A stretch of 64,000 bases of DNA from Erinaceus europaeus (GCF_950295315.1 NC_080168.1:74503519-74567518), one strand, 5' to 3'; positions 44,551 through 57,333 are shown, numbered from the stretch's first letter. The notes: a model not told the origin generated them from the letters alone. A program made the numbers and translations.

Positions 44551-45129
44551 TATTATATTTTAAAGGAACTCTTTAAATTTTTACAACTGATTTTTAGAAC
44601 TTGTTTTTCTTCCCTTTCCTGTAATAGTCTTACATTGAAGGATTTTTATTCTGTTTGTCTTTAAATACACCTTCTGCCCACCCTCACTTTCCACTCCCCC
44701 CCACAAAGGTATGTAACGAAGTATGATCACTAGTTGTGTAATTGGAATTTGTAAGCAAGGAGTGGAAGTTTTCTTACTGCTTATTTGTATTGTCCCTTAT
44801 TTTCTCAGAAGAATTGGTAGTCTGCATATGTACATACACACACACACACATTTATATTTATATGTATATTTCTACTTAAATGCTTTGAGACCAAACATTG
44901 AATGCCACCCCTTGAGGAAATGATCAAAAGCTTAATGGAATTTACTAAATGATATTTTGTAAAGTAGTGGGGAGTACTAGGTAAAGAACTCTGTTCTCTG
45001 AGACCCTATAGCTCAAGAATGAGAACTTGGAGAGCTACTAAAATGATTAAAGCTTTACAAAATGAATCCTAGGAGGACAGACTGAAAAGAACTAGAAGTA
45101 GGAGTAGTTCATAGTTATAGTCTTCTGGC

Positions 45130-45300
45130 ACTGTGTGTTTATTCAATTATTCATCTACAAATATTTATTGGCCACCTATAATGTACAAGGCGTCCTAGTG
45201 TGTCCTTTGAGATTTCTGGGCATGATGCAGTCACGGATCCTGACCCAAAGGAACTTGTATTTAGAAGGAAGGCAAATCACATGAACACTACTGGAGATGT
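45130..45300 (+). repeat. Ancient mammalian repeat motif
   Basis: TACAAATATTTATTGGCCAC followed by ATGTACAAGGC resembles the common 'atttattgagcacctactatgt' interspersed motif. Family not assigned. Confidence 0.35.
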
Positions 45301-45398
45301 GGAGCCGATGTGCTAGAAGAAGAAAATGGTATTCCAACTGAGAACATACGGGAGCTTCATAGAATAATCAGCACAGACCTGATTTAAAAACAGTAAGA

Positions 45399-45542
45399 CA
45401 GTGGTCTGAGAGGTGGTGCAGTACATAAAGCACTGAACTCTCAAGCATGAGGTCCTGAGTTCAACCCCTCGGCAGCACATGTACCAGAGTAATGTCTGGT
45501 TCTTTCTCTCCTCCTTTCTCATTAACGATAAAATATTTTAAA
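45399..45542 (+). repeat. SINE-D
   Basis: Good sense example: GAGGTGGTGCAGTACATAAA, then GCACATGTACCAGAGTAATG. Confidence 0.9.
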
Positions 45543-45649
45543 GAAAATATTAAGCCATATCTTATGATTAGTAAATTGGCTTTGTTTAGTAAATTTGGCT
45601 TTGTGGAATTAATATAACTAAGTTAATTAGTGGTTAGAATATAGCCCTT

Positions 45650-45928
45650 TAAAAAAATTTTTTTATGTTTATTTACTCCCTTTTGTTGCCCTTTTTTATT
45701 GTTGTAGTTATTATTGTCATTATTTATGTTGACGTTGTTAGGTAGGACAGAGAGAAATGGAGAGAGGAGGGGAAGACAGAGGAGGAGAGACACCTGCAGA
45801 CCTGCTTCACCGCCTGTGAAGTGACTTCTCTGTAGGTGGGGAGCCAGGGGCTCGAACTGGGATCCTTGTGCTGGTCCTTGCGCTTTGCGCCACATGCACT
45901 TAACCCGCTGCACTACCTCCTGACTCCC
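45650..45928 (-). repeat. SINE-A
   Basis: Edges share AGAATATAGCC with a one-base difference after it (45636, 45929). Confidence 0.91.
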
Positions 45929-45962
45929 AGAATATAGCCTTCTTATAAGTAAAGGATGGGAA

Positions 45963-46091
45963 GGGTGGGGGAGATACCACAGTGGTTATGCAAAGTGACT
46001 CTCATGCCTGAGACTTCTAAATTCTAGTTTTAATCCGTGTTACACCACCATAAACCAGAGCTGAGCAATTCTTTGGTTAAAAAAAAAAAGG
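45963..46091 (+). repeat. SINE-C
   Basis: Sense, 11-A tail; box A region mutated. Confidence 0.87.
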
Positions 46092-46304
46092 CAGTGGTCT
46101 TGAACAGCTCTTTGGTTTTACATCAATGTCAATTATCTTTTCAAAACAGCCCCATATCATCACCTTACTGTTCCAAAAGTGAGAAAAGATTCAGATGCAG
46201 ATTATCAGCATTATTTTCCAATACTCTTGTACCAATCCTACGTTCATCCTAGGTAAACTGAAGTCTTCCATCTATCTTAGCATACCTTTTTAAACATTCT
46301 AGAT

Positions 46305-46545
46305 GTGAGGCCAGCTTATGGCTCGAGGACTCAGGTTCAAGCTCACAGCCACCACATAGGAATGCCTACAACGGGGAAGCTTCACAAGCAGTGGAGCCAT
46401 GCTACAGTACCTTTCCTCAGTCTCTCCCTCTCCCATTCTTCGTTACCCTCTACCTATAGGGAAGAAAAGAAAAAGAAGGGGAAAAATTTGCTTGAAGCGG
46501 TAGAGTTGTGCAGGCACTGAGTCTCCACTGTAACCCTGGTGGCAA
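46305..46545 (+). repeat. SINE-B, long old form
   Basis: Degraded head; 3' module GCAGGCACTGAGTCTCCACT ... CCTGGTGGC. Confidence 0.65.
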
Positions 46546-46564
46546 AGGTAAAGAATATTTTGTT

Positions 46565-46768
46565 GGGGCTGGGTGGTGGCACACCCAGTTGAGCATACAT
46601 GGTACAGTGTGCAAGGACCCAGGTTCAAGTCCCGGGTCCCCACCTGCAGGGGGAAAGCCTTGCGAGTGGTGAGGCAGGGCTGCAGGTGTCTCTGTCTTTC
46701 TCCCTATCATCCCCATCCGTCTCAGTTTCTGGCTGTGTCTATCCAATAATTTATATATATATAAATAA
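46565..46768 (+). repeat. SINE-B
   Basis: Complete; short duplication around ATTTTGTTG / GTTTTGTTG. Confidence 0.9.
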
Positions 46769-46899
46769 ATAAAATGTTTTGTTGATAGAGGCATCTCTCA
46801 GTTTATGATACCCCGTAATTCAGAAATTCTCTTTCTGGAAACCTTGTCATATGGAACTGGCTAGTTCCATTTTTCGGTTGGGAGTTGTCCTGTATATCA

Positions 46900-47010
46900 T
46901 GATTACTAGCCATATCCCTTTCTAGATCCACTAAACACCAGTAGCAGCTCCTCACTTGTGATAACCGGAAACATTTGCAGACCATTTCCTTTGGAGGGAA
47001 AGTTCTCCAT
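46900..47010 (+). mobile_element. Possible ancient hAT (MER5-like) remnant
   Basis: CACTAAACACCAGTAGCAGC and GATAACCGGAAACATTTGCA resemble a common mammalian MER5/MER20 segment. Strongly diverged; a guess from memory. Confidence 0.35.
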
Positions 47011-47509
47011 AGCTCCACAGTTTTTATAGTTAGTACGTTTCTCTCTGCCTTTTGGTATATAAGATAATGTTCTGACTTGAATTGACTGATTGTAGTTCTT
47101 GTTTGAAAGCTTCTTTCATCTACTAATTTTCTTGTAGCATTTTTTTTTCTTTTCATTTTTCTGTTATTTGTTAAGCTTGTACCTCAGATGCCCTCCTAAC
47201 CCCCAGATCTCTACATGCCCAAAGGCTAGGGGTGGTTCAAGACCAAACTAGAATATATCCCCTCCTTGGTGCTTTGAGCAAAAGTGATATCATGAGTTTT
47301 CATCTCTCTGAGAGCAGGGGCCCTGTCTTGTTAATTTGGCACCCAATAAATAACTTGTTTGATGAATACATTGCAGTTGATTTATCTATCCCTTATTGTG
47401 CTTAATACTTGGCATTGTGTATCGTGCTTATTTCCTTAAAGTATAAGAATCTCTAGAGCAGGAATCTGATCACCCTTTGTAATCTCTCTCTCTCTCTGTC
47501 TCTCTCTCT

Positions 47510-47803
47510 TGCCTCCAAGGTTATCACTGGGGCTCAGTATGGATCCACTGCTCCTGGAGGCCATTTTTTCCATTTTGTTGCCCTTGTTATTGTTGTTTTT
47601 GCTGTTGTTAGAACAGAGGAATCAAGAGAGGAGGGGAAGACAGAGGGGGGGGAAGAAAGATAGACACCTGCAGACCTGCTTCACCACTTGTGAAGCAACT
47701 CCCCTGCAGGTGGAAAGCCTGGGCCTCGAACTGGGAACCTTATGCCAGTTCTTGCGCTTTGTACCATATACGCTTAACCCACTGTGCTACTGCCCACACC
47801 CCA
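47510..47803 (-). repeat. SINE-A, long form
   Basis: Next to a (CT)n run (47485-47510). The 3' module is slightly shortened. Confidence 0.87.
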
Positions 47804-48189
47804 TAACCTCTCTTAGTAAGACTCATTTCACTTGTACCTCTAGGTACTATAAAGGTATATAGATATACTAAGAAAATGTTTTTTGAATACTATGCCTTAG
47901 AATATTTTACTACTAATTTTTGAAGTTGTACTAAGCAATATTGTGGCAACCTCAGGTCATTTCTTTCAATTGAAATTACATTTTTCATATGATGTTGTAT
48001 TAGTGATAATTTGAGTTGCCAGTATGAGCATGGAATTCCTTTTATTTCCATTTTCTTGTTAAGCATGTGCCTTGGAGTCAGACAGATCTGGTTTTGAGTA
48101 TTATCCTACTATTAAATGATCTTAGTTAATCTGCATGTCTTTATTGCTTCATCTATAGAATAGTGAAGTAATAATCCTATCTAATAAGT

Positions 48190-48545
48190 TTCTGGGCTAG
48201 TGTCGCCAGAGAGAGACCAGGAACTTGTGGCGGAGTGGGAATGCAATGCAATGCCTTTATTGATCAGAGACAACACCTTTATATATATAAATGCAATGCC
48301 TTTATTGATCAGAGACAACACCTTTATATATATCTTTAACCGGAAGTGGCAAGTGGGAAAAGGAAATGGCTAGGAGGGGGTTGGAGAAAAGAGTGTGAAG
48401 GTAGAAAGCTTCCATAGCAGCTGTAGTGAAGGTTCTAAACAGTGGGATTAACCAATATCCTGCAGGGCAGGTCTCAGGCAAAACAATGATTATGAAATAG
48501 GCCACAGAAACAAGCAATGCAGGGGAGGTGGCATAATGCCCAACA
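48190..48545 (-). mobile_element. Solo LTR, ERV class II-like
   Basis: On the minus strand it starts TGTTGGGCATTATGCC and ends CTAGCCCAGAA, with a 6-bp duplication ATAAGT (48184-48189 and 48546-48551). A TATATATAAAGG box and a TGATCAATAAAGG poly(A) signal are present twice within a 45-bp tandem duplication. No internal retroviral sequence adjoins it. Confidence 0.75.
48246..48335 (-). repeat. 45-bp tandem duplication within LTR
   Basis: Two nearly identical units begin at 48246 and 48291 (ATGCAATGCCTTTATTGATC ...). Each carries the antisense TATA-like and AATAAA signals. Confidence 0.9.
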
Positions 48546-49051
48546 ATAAGTTTTTTTTTTTTCTTTTAGAAGAGGGATGTGTAAAACATTTAGGCACATA
48601 GCATATGCCATGTGTGTGTGGTTTCACTGTTCCATTTAATTAATTTAAAGTCTTTTATGGGACCTTGAATTAAGGTTTGAGGTATATCCCAGTAATTATC
48701 TTATTCTTGGATTTGGATAGGTCATCTCTAGTCACTCAGCTCAGTGGGGGCTGGAAGAGCCATTTAATGTGGCTGGCAAAGTTGGTATTAGCTGGTAGGT
48801 AACTGGGACTTTAACCAGAGTTGTCAGCTGGGAGCTCGGCACCTCAGTATAGACTTCTCCACTGGGCTCTGAAAGTTTTCTCTTGGGTGACAGCTGTGTC
48901 ATGTCATGAATGGAAGTGGTCAGACAAGAAGTTGAAGTTGCAATCTCAACCTAAGTCTGGACACTGGCATTTGTTATTACAGTCATGGAGTCTTACTCAA
49001 TTCAAAGGAAAAGGATATAGGAGATCATAAAAGAATCAGTGCCATCATTCA

Positions 49052-49215
49052 TAGGAGATAGCATAGTGATTATGCAAAAAGACTTTCCTGACTGACTTTC
49101 CTGACTGAGGCACCAAAGTCCCCGGTTCAATCCCTCTCACCACCATAAGCCAGAGCTGAACTGGTGTGTGGGTGGGTGTGTCCCTCCCCCGCTTTGTGTA
49201 TCTCTCTCATTAAGG
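49052..49215 (+). repeat. SINE-C with internal duplication
   Basis: GACTTTCCTGACT occurs twice in tandem (49080-49105). CT-rich 3' extension as in 24661. Confidence 0.82.
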
Positions 49216-49223
49216 TATATATT

Positions 49224-49561
49224 AGGTGGTCGGGTGGTAGGGCAGCGGGTTAAGTGCACATGGTGCAAAGTGCAAGGGCCGGCGCAAGGATCCCGGTTCA
49301 AGCCCCCAGCTCCCCACCTGCAGGGGTGGGGGTCGCTTCACAAGCAGAGAAGGTCTGCAGGTGTCTTTCTTTCCCCCTCTCTGTCTTCCCCTCCTCTCTC
49401 TGTTTCTCTCTGTCCTATCCAAAAAAATGTCATCAATAACAGCAATAATAACCACAACAAAGATAAAACAACAAGGGCAACAAAAGGGAAAGAAATAGTC
49501 TTCAGGAGCAGTGGTTCATGTTGCAGGCACTGAGGCCAGCAATAACACTGGAGGCAAAAAA
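49224..49561 (+). repeat. SINE-A, long form
   Basis: GGGCAGCGGGTTAAGTGC head; module TTCAGGAGCAGTGGTTCATG at the end. Confidence 0.9.
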
Positions 49562-49649
49562 TGTATATGTTAAAGAAAGAATTAGTGTTATCTAATGTGT
49601 AGCTGGACTGTGCTTGATTTTTTTTTTCTTTTGTTTAGCGTAAAATAGA

Positions 49650-49757
49650 TTTTCATGGTAGCTTGAAGCCCGAACACCAATTTGGCTCATGTGCCAGGGG
49701 TCAAATCTGGACCCTGCAAGTCCTAGGTCCTACTAGCTGATCTATTTCTCAGCCTAC
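49650..49757 (-). repeat. Minor SINE, antisense
   Basis: GGGTCAAATCTGGACCCTGC ... GCTGATCTATTTCTCAGCC. Confidence 0.5.
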
Positions 49758-49832
49758 TGTATTATTTTTTAACTCCATACAAAAGTCAGTTAAAACATTT
49801 CATTCTCTCTTTTTTGTTGAAATATCCTGTGA

Positions 49833-50014
49833 TTTAAAAATATTTTTTATTTATTTATTAGATAGAGACAAATCAAGAGGGAAGGGGTAGATAGTGTGAG
49901 AGACAGAGATACACCACTTGTGAAGCTTTCCCCTCCAGGTGGGTACTGGGGGCTTGAACCCAGGTCCTTGCGCTTTGTAACGTGTGCTCAACCACGTGTA
50001 CCATCACCCAGCCC
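49833..50014 (-). repeat. SINE-B
   Basis: Missing the CAGCCCTGCTTC segment; otherwise full. Confidence 0.85.
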
Positions 50015-50291
50015 CAAACATTTCTCTAGGTTTGTTTTGGATCTAGGATGTATGTAAAACTAGCTGGAATTGTTTCAGGTGATACAATAATATTAGGTAG
50101 ATACTAATTCAATAGTCAGAGTCTAAATGGCTGTATATACTTATAAAATTTGGTTTTAAATGGCTACCCACTGTCAACTTTGTATTATCTGCAAAATGCT
50201 TATCTGAAAGGTTATCCACCATCAGTAAAGATTACTTTTGCATACTTGCTGTCATTGCATATTTTGTTTAATTGTGGTCTTTGTTGATCTT

Positions 50292-50436
50292 TTTTTTTTT
50301 AATAATTTATTTCTTTATTGGGGAATTAATGTTTTACATTCAACAGTAAATACAATAGTTTGTACATGCATAACATCCCCCAGATTCCCATTTAACAATA
50401 CAACCCCCGCTATGTCATTCATCATCTTTCATGGAC
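50292..50436 (-). mobile_element. L1-A 3' end
   Basis: Young-looking fragment with exact 13-bp duplication CTTTGTTGATCTT (50279-50291 and 50437-50449). Confidence 0.9.
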
Positions 50437-50539
50437 CTTTGTTGATCTTATAGTTTGTTTATTCTTAGAACTTAAATACAATCTGAGGGGACAGGGAAGT
50501 TTTTTTTAAAAGATAATAAAGTAAAATAAAAAAGTGATT

Positions 50540-50672
50540 GTGGCCCAGGATGTGTATGAGATCCTGGATTCCATCCCTAGCACTACATGTGCCAGAGGGA
50601 TGCTCTTGTTCACCTCTCTTCTTCCTCTCCCCTTCCTTCACACTCTCCTTTTCTCGTTAGTAAATTAACAGT
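50540..50672 (+). repeat. SINE-D, diverged
   Basis: The anticodon arm is lost; TACATGTGCCAGAGGGATGC present. Confidence 0.7.
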
Positions 50673-51002
50673 TGTTAAAAAGTTCTGTAGTTACTTTGCA
50701 GATTCCAGAGAAAGTATTAGTCAAATGGACGGTTAGTAAAAGGGCATGCAGAAAGCCGTGTAGAATGTAGCTGCTAGTGACAGTCTATAGCATGCAGTCA
50801 AACATAGAACATCAGTAAAGGGAGAACAATGTTGACTTTAAAGTCAAAGATTTCCTTTTATTTAGTTTTTAAAACACTTTTTTTTTTTTTAAATGCATGT
50901 TAGTCATTCAGCAAACATTGAACATTTTGTGTGTCAAACAGTAAAGATATAAAATAAGAATTGTGTTGTTTGCTCAAAGCAAGTATGGAAAAATACTTAA
51001 AA

Positions 51003-51235
51003 AATTTTTTTATCAGTGATTTAATAAGATTATGAGAACGGGTACAATTCCATATGGTTCTCACCACCAGAGTTCTGTGTCCCATGCCCTCCATTGGAAG
51101 CTTCCCTATTCTTTATCCCTCTGGCAGTATGGACCAAAATTCTTTATGGGGAGCAGAAGAGGGAAGGTCTGGCTTCTGTAACTGCTCTGCTGAACATGGA
51201 CTTTGGAAGGTCGGTCCATACCCCCATCCTGGGGA
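51003..51235 (-). mobile_element. L1-B, older subtype
   Basis: Has the ACCACCAGAGTTCTGTGTCC variant. A repeated AAAAATACTT at both edges suggests the target duplication. Confidence 0.65.
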
Positions 51236-51311
51236 GAAAAAAATACTTTTATTCTTAAGTATAGATATTTCTTTTTTCTGACAGTTTGAATGAATAGAAA
51301 ATATTAAGAAT

Positions 51312-51523
51312 AGGGCTGGGTGATGGCACACATGGTTGAGCACACATGTTACAATGTGCAAGGACCCAGATTTAAGCCCCCCAGTACCCACCTGTAGGGG
51401 AAAAGTTTCACGAGTGGTGAAGCAGGGCTGTAGGCATCTCCCTATCTCCCTCTCTGTCCCCCATCCCTCTCAATTTATGGCTGCTTCTATCCAATAAATA
51501 AAGATAATTTTAAAAATAAAATA
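51312..51523 (+). repeat. SINE-B
   Basis: Duplication ATATTAAGAAT (51301-51311, 51524-51534). Confidence 0.92.
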
Positions 51524-52059
51524 ATATTAAGAATTGTGTCCATGGCATATTTATGGTTACCCAGCAGTGTTATCAGAAATAATAGCTTTTCACTGAAGTA
51601 TAGAAGTTCTGTCATTGTCATGGGGAACTTAAACTGAAAAGAATGTTTAATGACATCTCGTCAACACATTTGATAATTAGCTTAAAGTAGTCTGATGACA
51701 ATTTTCGGGAAGGATGAATTTGCCAGATTCTTACTGTAAAAAAAAGAAAAGGAGTTTGACTTGGCTCACTTAGAATGAGCTAGGGAGGATGCAGTCTGAA
51801 GTTAAACATCACATAGACCAGGTCCCTTCACACAGCAGGAACCACACATCCTCTACACCACCTCCCCTGCAGTCACCTCCTGACTAAAGGTCTCTGGGTA
51901 CAAGAAGATGACAGTGAGCAAAGATGTCAGCAGCATCCTTCTGTCCTAATGGAAAAGCAATCTTGTTACCTCTGGATAAGCATCAGGAACATTCTATGGT
52001 GGAGTATGAGCCAGTTTTTATTTACGGTAGAGTTGCACCTGTTAGAAAATTCAGACTTA

Positions 52060-52281
52060 TTTTTTTATTATTATTTATAAAAAGGAGACATTAACAAAAC
52101 CATAGGATAAGAGGGGTACAACTCCACACAGTTCGCACCACCAGAACTCTGTATCCCACCCCCTCCCTCCCCTGATAGCTTTCCTAGTCTTTAACCCTCT
52201 GGGAGTATGGACCCAAGGTCATTGTGGGATGCAGAAGGTGGAAGGTCTGCCTTCTGTAATTGCTTCCCCGCTAAACATGGG
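52060..52281 (-). mobile_element. L1-B 3' end
   Basis: Close to the 4905 copy. Edges share AAAATTCAGACTTA / AAAAATCAGACTTC, an imperfect target duplication. Confidence 0.75.
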
Positions 52282-53043
52282 AAAAATCAGACTTCTTATT
52301 TGTATAATTTATTAGCTAGAAAAGTTAAAAGAGGTTCTCTGGATTTTTTTTTTTCCTGTTGGTGAAATCTAAGTAATCTGGATCATTGCCCACCAGCAAA
52401 ATTGCTGGGCAGAGTAGACAGTGTTCCTTCTAATGATTTTTATGATCTGAGTAGCTATTGTTCCCAGCTGAGTGCTCTCTTCCTTTTCTTATTGCTGCTG
52501 AGCAAAGGAATTTATAAAAAAAAAAAAAAAACTTTACTTCTTTTTCTTAGTAGAAACTCTACTCAGTTGAAATGCAAGTTTATTAATCACTGTTCATTTT
52601 CCTTCTTGTCATAAAACTCTTCCCATCTGTTCTGTTCAGTAGTGCCTGGCAGCACTGGACAACATTTTAAGTCTGAACAGACTATTTCAGATAGATGGAT
52701 GAGTGGGTGGACAGACAGGTGAGTAGATGCAGATCTGTAACATCAACAGGGATTTTAACATTACACGAGCAGCATATGATTGCGCAGGCTAGTCTGGCCA
52801 TGCATTTCAAATTAGTATTTTAATTTAGAGTGAGAAAATGCTCCTAAATATTGGTAAACCAACACTGGGAAACATAACTTAATTTTTAGCAAGGTGAATA
52901 CCACATTGAGATACTTGTTCAATATTGACAGCTAAGGTGTTATATGTCCCAGCTATTTTAATATTGTTAATCATCATGTGTCGGACTCCCTACTAACAGA
53001 ATCTCTTTTAACGCTTGTGGCACCCTTAAGAGATAGGTATGTT

Positions 53044-53146
53044 GGGACTTGGCTTATGCAAAGAAACTCTCATGTCTAAGGTTCCAGATTCAGTCCCCGG
53101 CACCACCATAAACCAGAGCTAAGCAGCACTCCTGGAAAAAAGAGAA
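53044..53146 (+). repeat. SINE-C, head truncated
   Basis: Begins after box A; box B and 3' part preserved. Confidence 0.8.
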
Positions 53147-53591
53147 GGGTGCGAGGAGATGTTTATTTTTCCCATTTTATAGATTAACAGTGATTTAGGA
53201 GTTTGGCAACTTCCCACAGACTACATCCATAATAAGTGGTGGGATTGTAATCCCCAAGTCTAATTTGACTTGATTCAGAATCTCATGCTTGCCCCTCCCC
53301 CTTCATAATATTGTAGACTCTGGATAGGTAGGAATTCTGTTGGAATGAAGGAGTTTGGATAGCTCTGGTGGTTGTGGCTTCTATTGTGAATAGTGCACTG
53401 AAGGTGTTTATCATTACCAGCAAGAAACACCAAATGAAGTCTCAAATTCTACCCTGGAATCATGCTGTCTATTCAACAGAGCTACACATAACAAAAAAGC
53501 AGTAGTCAAATTTAGCTAATGTAAGTTTCTCTGGCACAGAGTGGAGGAAAGTGATGGGGTTCTATTGTAAACATTCATGTAAACTTTCTTG

Positions 53592-53705
53592 TTTATTCAT
53601 TGCCACCAGGGTTATTGCTGAGGTCCAGTGCCTGCATGATGACTCCACTGCTCCTGTAGGCCTTTTTTTTTCTTTTATCTTTTCCCTCTCTTTCCATCCT
53701 CTTAG

Positions 53706-53756
<51 letters not shown>

Positions 53757-53975
53757 TCATTCTTCTTTATTTCAATTAATAGTAGTTTTCATGCTTTCTT
53801 TTATTTGACAGGACAGAGAAATAGGGTGTGGAGAGAGAGGTAACAAGAGAGATGCCTGTAGCACAGTGCACCAAGTATGAGGTTTCCCCCTCTGTGTAGG
53901 TAGGGACTGAGGGCTTGAGTCCAGGTCTTTGGACATAGTAATGTATGACTTTACCCACTGCCACTGCTGGTCAGC
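53592..53975 (-). repeat. SINE-B, long old form with TTTC array
   Basis: The module and head are separated by a (CTTT)n array at 53706-53759. Confidence 0.72.
53706..53759. repeat. (CTTT)n
   Basis: About 13 tetramers inside a long SINE-B. Confidence 0.95.
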
Positions 53976-54007
53976 CAAGAACTGTCTTTCTTTTTAGAAA
54001 AAAATTT

Positions 54008-54413
54008 ATTTGTTTATTGTTTGGCTTTATATGTTGACTCTCTTTTCAGCCACCAGGTTCCAGATACTAACATGATGCTAGCCAGACTTACAACTTACAA
54101 TTGGACAGACAACCCCACCAATGTGTCCTGGAACCCCACCCAGAGCCCCACCCTACTAGGGAAAGAGAGAGGCAGGATGAGAGTGTGGATCGACCAGTCA
54201 ACACCCATGTTCAGCAGGGAAGCAATTACAGAAGCCAGACCTTCCACCTTCTGCATCCCACAATGACCCTGGGTCCATACTCCCAGAGGGTTAAAGAATA
54301 GGAAAGCTATCAGGGGAGGGGATGGGATACAGGAATTGTGTGAAGTTGTGCCCTTCTTATCCTATCATTTAGTCAATGTTTCCTTTTTATAAATAAAAAT
54401 TAAATTAAAAAAA
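54008..54413 (+). mobile_element. L1-B, sense copy with A-rich tail
   Basis: Sense orientation shows the tail TTATAAATAAAAATTAAA directly. This establishes the family's 3' end and retroposon nature. Confidence 0.75.
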
Positions 54414-54689
54414 GAAATTAATAATGTTTGTCCTCTGGTGGTGAGATGTCAGACTATATCTGCATAGTCTGCATCTCTCAGGCTGTTATTGTACAGCGCA
54501 ATTTTGCAGAAAAAGTAGCCTGCACACAACAAAATGTGACCTTTCCTAATTAACCCCTCTCAGATCTGATTGATGCTTTATTTCCCAGCTTCTATGTACT
54601 TAGGTACTCTATTTGCATTCTGTTCTACTCTAGCCAATCTGTACCCACTTATGTGCTCTCACTTATATTCTGTTTTTTTTTAAGTTTTT

Positions 54690-54906
54690 GTTTCTTTCTT
54701 AAATTTTATTCATATGTTATTAGATAGACACCAAGGGAAATTGAAGAGAAGGGAAGGGGAGATGGGGAGATAGAGAGGCACCTGCAGCTCTACTTCACCA
54801 CTCGTGAAGTTTTCTCCCCTGTAAATGGGGACCAAGGGCTTGAACCCAGGTCCTTGCACACTGTAGTGTGTGTGTGCTCAACCAGGTACATCACCACCTG
54901 CCCCCC
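54690..54906 (-). repeat. SINE-B
   Basis: Complete; a GTGTGTGTG slippage lies in the head. Confidence 0.85.
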
Positions 54907-55363
54907 CTGCTTTTATGTTCTAGATACTTGTTTGGGTGTCCTCCAATCTCTGTTGCTTTGTTTTTAATCCAGTATGTGAAAATACGTACATGTATAATGT
55001 GTTCATTTGGCTTTAAAGGTACAAAGGATAAACTGTAAGATATTTTCATCTACTTTTTCTTATACAGTTAAAATTAAACCTGACATGCCAAAATTGGATT
55101 TATATATACTTGATTTCTCTGTTGCACAACTCTGTAAGTAAAAGACACTGGCTTTTTATATTATATAACCTCATCAACACTGTGCACTCTGACAAAATCA
55201 CTTTTGTTTCTTTTTGACCTCCTTCTGCTTCATCAGTTCCTTGGCCTAATTGCACAAGATGTGATATTCATTAACTCACTTCTCAAGGCAGCTATTAGTA
55301 CTTCAGATCATAGACATGTGAGTTTTCTTAGAAGCTACTAATGAAATTTGGAGTTTTCTGTCT

Positions 55364-55527
55364 TTTTATTAGATAGGGACAGATGAGAGAAGTTGAGAGG
55401 GCAGGGGAGATAACAGAGAAAGAGACATCTGTAGCACTGCTTCACCACTCTGCTTGGGGACTGGAGACTTGAACCTAGGTCCTTGCACATTGTAACACAT
55501 TTGCTCTAGCAGGTATGCCACTTCTTA
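55364..55527 (-). repeat. SINE-B, old
   Basis: The CTTTCCCCCTGCAGG block is lost. Confidence 0.75.
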
Positions 55528-55729
55528 TACCAAACTAAGCAAGGGACAATGAAAGAAATCACAAAATACTTTAAAATTGATTTATTTTGTTTTTCTTGTA
55601 TTCAGATACCATAGAAGATGCCTAGTTTCTTGGCTTGTTTATTAATTTTTTGCCTAGTGTCATTTTTTGCCCTATAGGACTGTGTTAACAAACTCTAAAC
55701 ATAGATATCAGTAATAGAAATGCTAACAC

Positions 55730-57333
55730 ACTACAAATTTAATGCTATCCCCATAAATATCCCAAGCACATTTTTTAGGAGAATAGAACAAATGCTACAA
55801 ATGTTTATCTGGAACCAGAAAAGACTTAGAATTGCCAAAACAATCTTGAGAAAAAAGAACAGAACTGGAGACATCACACTCCCAGATCTCAAATTGTATT
55901 ATAGGGCCATTGTCATCAAAACTGCTTGGTACTGGAACATGAATAGAAACACTGACCAGTGGAATAGAACTGACAGCCCAGAAGTGAGCCCCCACACCTA
56001 TGGACATCTAATCTTTGACAAAGGGGCCCAGACTATTACATGGGGAAAGCAGAGTTTCTTCAACAAATGGTGTTGGAAACAATGGGTTGAAACATGCAGA
56101 AGAATGAAACTGAATCACTGTATTTCACCAAATACAAAAGTAAATTCCAGGTGGATCAAGGACTTGGGTGTTAGACCACAAACTATCAGATACTTAGAGG
56201 ACAATATTGGCAGAATTCTTTTCCGCATAAATTTTAAAGACATCTTCAATGAAACAAATCCAATTACAAAGAAGACTAAGGCAAGTATAACCTATGGGAC
56301 TATATCAAGTTAAAAAGCTTCTTCACAGCAAAAGAAACCACTACCCAAACCAAGAGAACCCTCACAGAATGGGAGAAGATCTTTACATGCCATACATCAG
56401 ACAAGCGTTTAATAACCAACATACATAAAGAGCTTGCCAAACTCAACAACAAGACAACAAATAACCCCATCCAAAAATGGGGGGAGGACTTGTACAGAAT
56501 ATTCACCACAGAAGATATCTAAAAGGCCGAGAAACACATGAAAAAATGCTCCAAGTCTCTGATTGTCAGAGAAATGCAAATCAAGACAACAATGAGATAT
56601 CACTTCACTCCTGTGAGAATGTCATACATCAGAAAAGGTAACAGCACAAATGCTGGAGAGGTGTAGGGTCAAAGGAACCCTCCTACACTGCTGGTGGGAA
56701 TGTCAATCGGTCCAACCTCTGTGGAGAATAGTCTGGAGAACTCTCAGAAGGCTAGAAATGGACCTATCCTATGACCCTGCAATTCCTCTCCTGGGGATAT
56801 ATCCTAAGGAACCCAACATATCCATCCAAAAAGATCTGTGTACACATATGTTCTTGGCAGCACAATTTGTAATAGCCAAAACCTGGAAGCAATCCAGGTG
56901 TCCAACAACAGATGAGTGGCTGAGCAAGCTGTGGTATATATACACAATGGAATACTACTCAGCTGTAAAAAATGGTGACTTCACTGTTTTCAGCCGATCT
57001 TGGATGGACCTTGAAAAAATCATGTTGAGTGAAATAAGTCAGAAACAGAAGAATGAATATGGGATGATCTCACTCTCAGGCAGAAGTTGAAAAACAAGAT
57101 CAGAAAAGAAAACACAAGTAGAACCTGAAATGGAATTGGCGTATTGCACCAAAGTAAAAGACTCTGGGGTGGGTGGGTGGGTGGGGAGAATACAGGTCCA
57201 AGAAGGATTCGGAGGACCTAGTGGGGGTTGTATTGTTATATGGGAAACTGGGGAATGTTATGCATGTGCAAACTATTGTACTTACTGTTGAATGTAAAAC
57301 ATTAATTCCCCAATAAAAAATAAAAAAATAAAA
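55730..57333 (+). mobile_element. L1 LINE, 5'-truncated, 3' end of ORF2 plus 3' UTR
   Basis: 1.6-kb L1 with A-rich tail and a 14-bp duplication AGAAATGCTAACAC (55716-55729; 57334-57347 with one mismatch). The ORF2 frame runs from about 55732 to 56313 (MLQMFIWNQKR, LPDLKLYYRA, FFNKWCWKQW). It is then broken by a frameshift near 56310 and a stop at 56519-56521. It reopens at 56650-57090 with the cysteine-bearing C-terminus (LHCWWECQSVQPLWR; PAIPLLGIYPKE). It is incapable of autonomous movement. The 3' UTR has the L1-A signature. Confidence 0.93.

Noticed and set aside
45046..45051. ATTAAA as the main DNAJC15 poly(A) signal
   Set aside because: A canonical AATAAA lies 520 bases earlier. The distal signal may serve a longer isoform, but nothing in the sequence shows it.
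55720..57090. Active L1
   Set aside because: Only the last quarter of ORF2 is present, with a frameshift and a stop; no 5' UTR, ORF1 or endonuclease.
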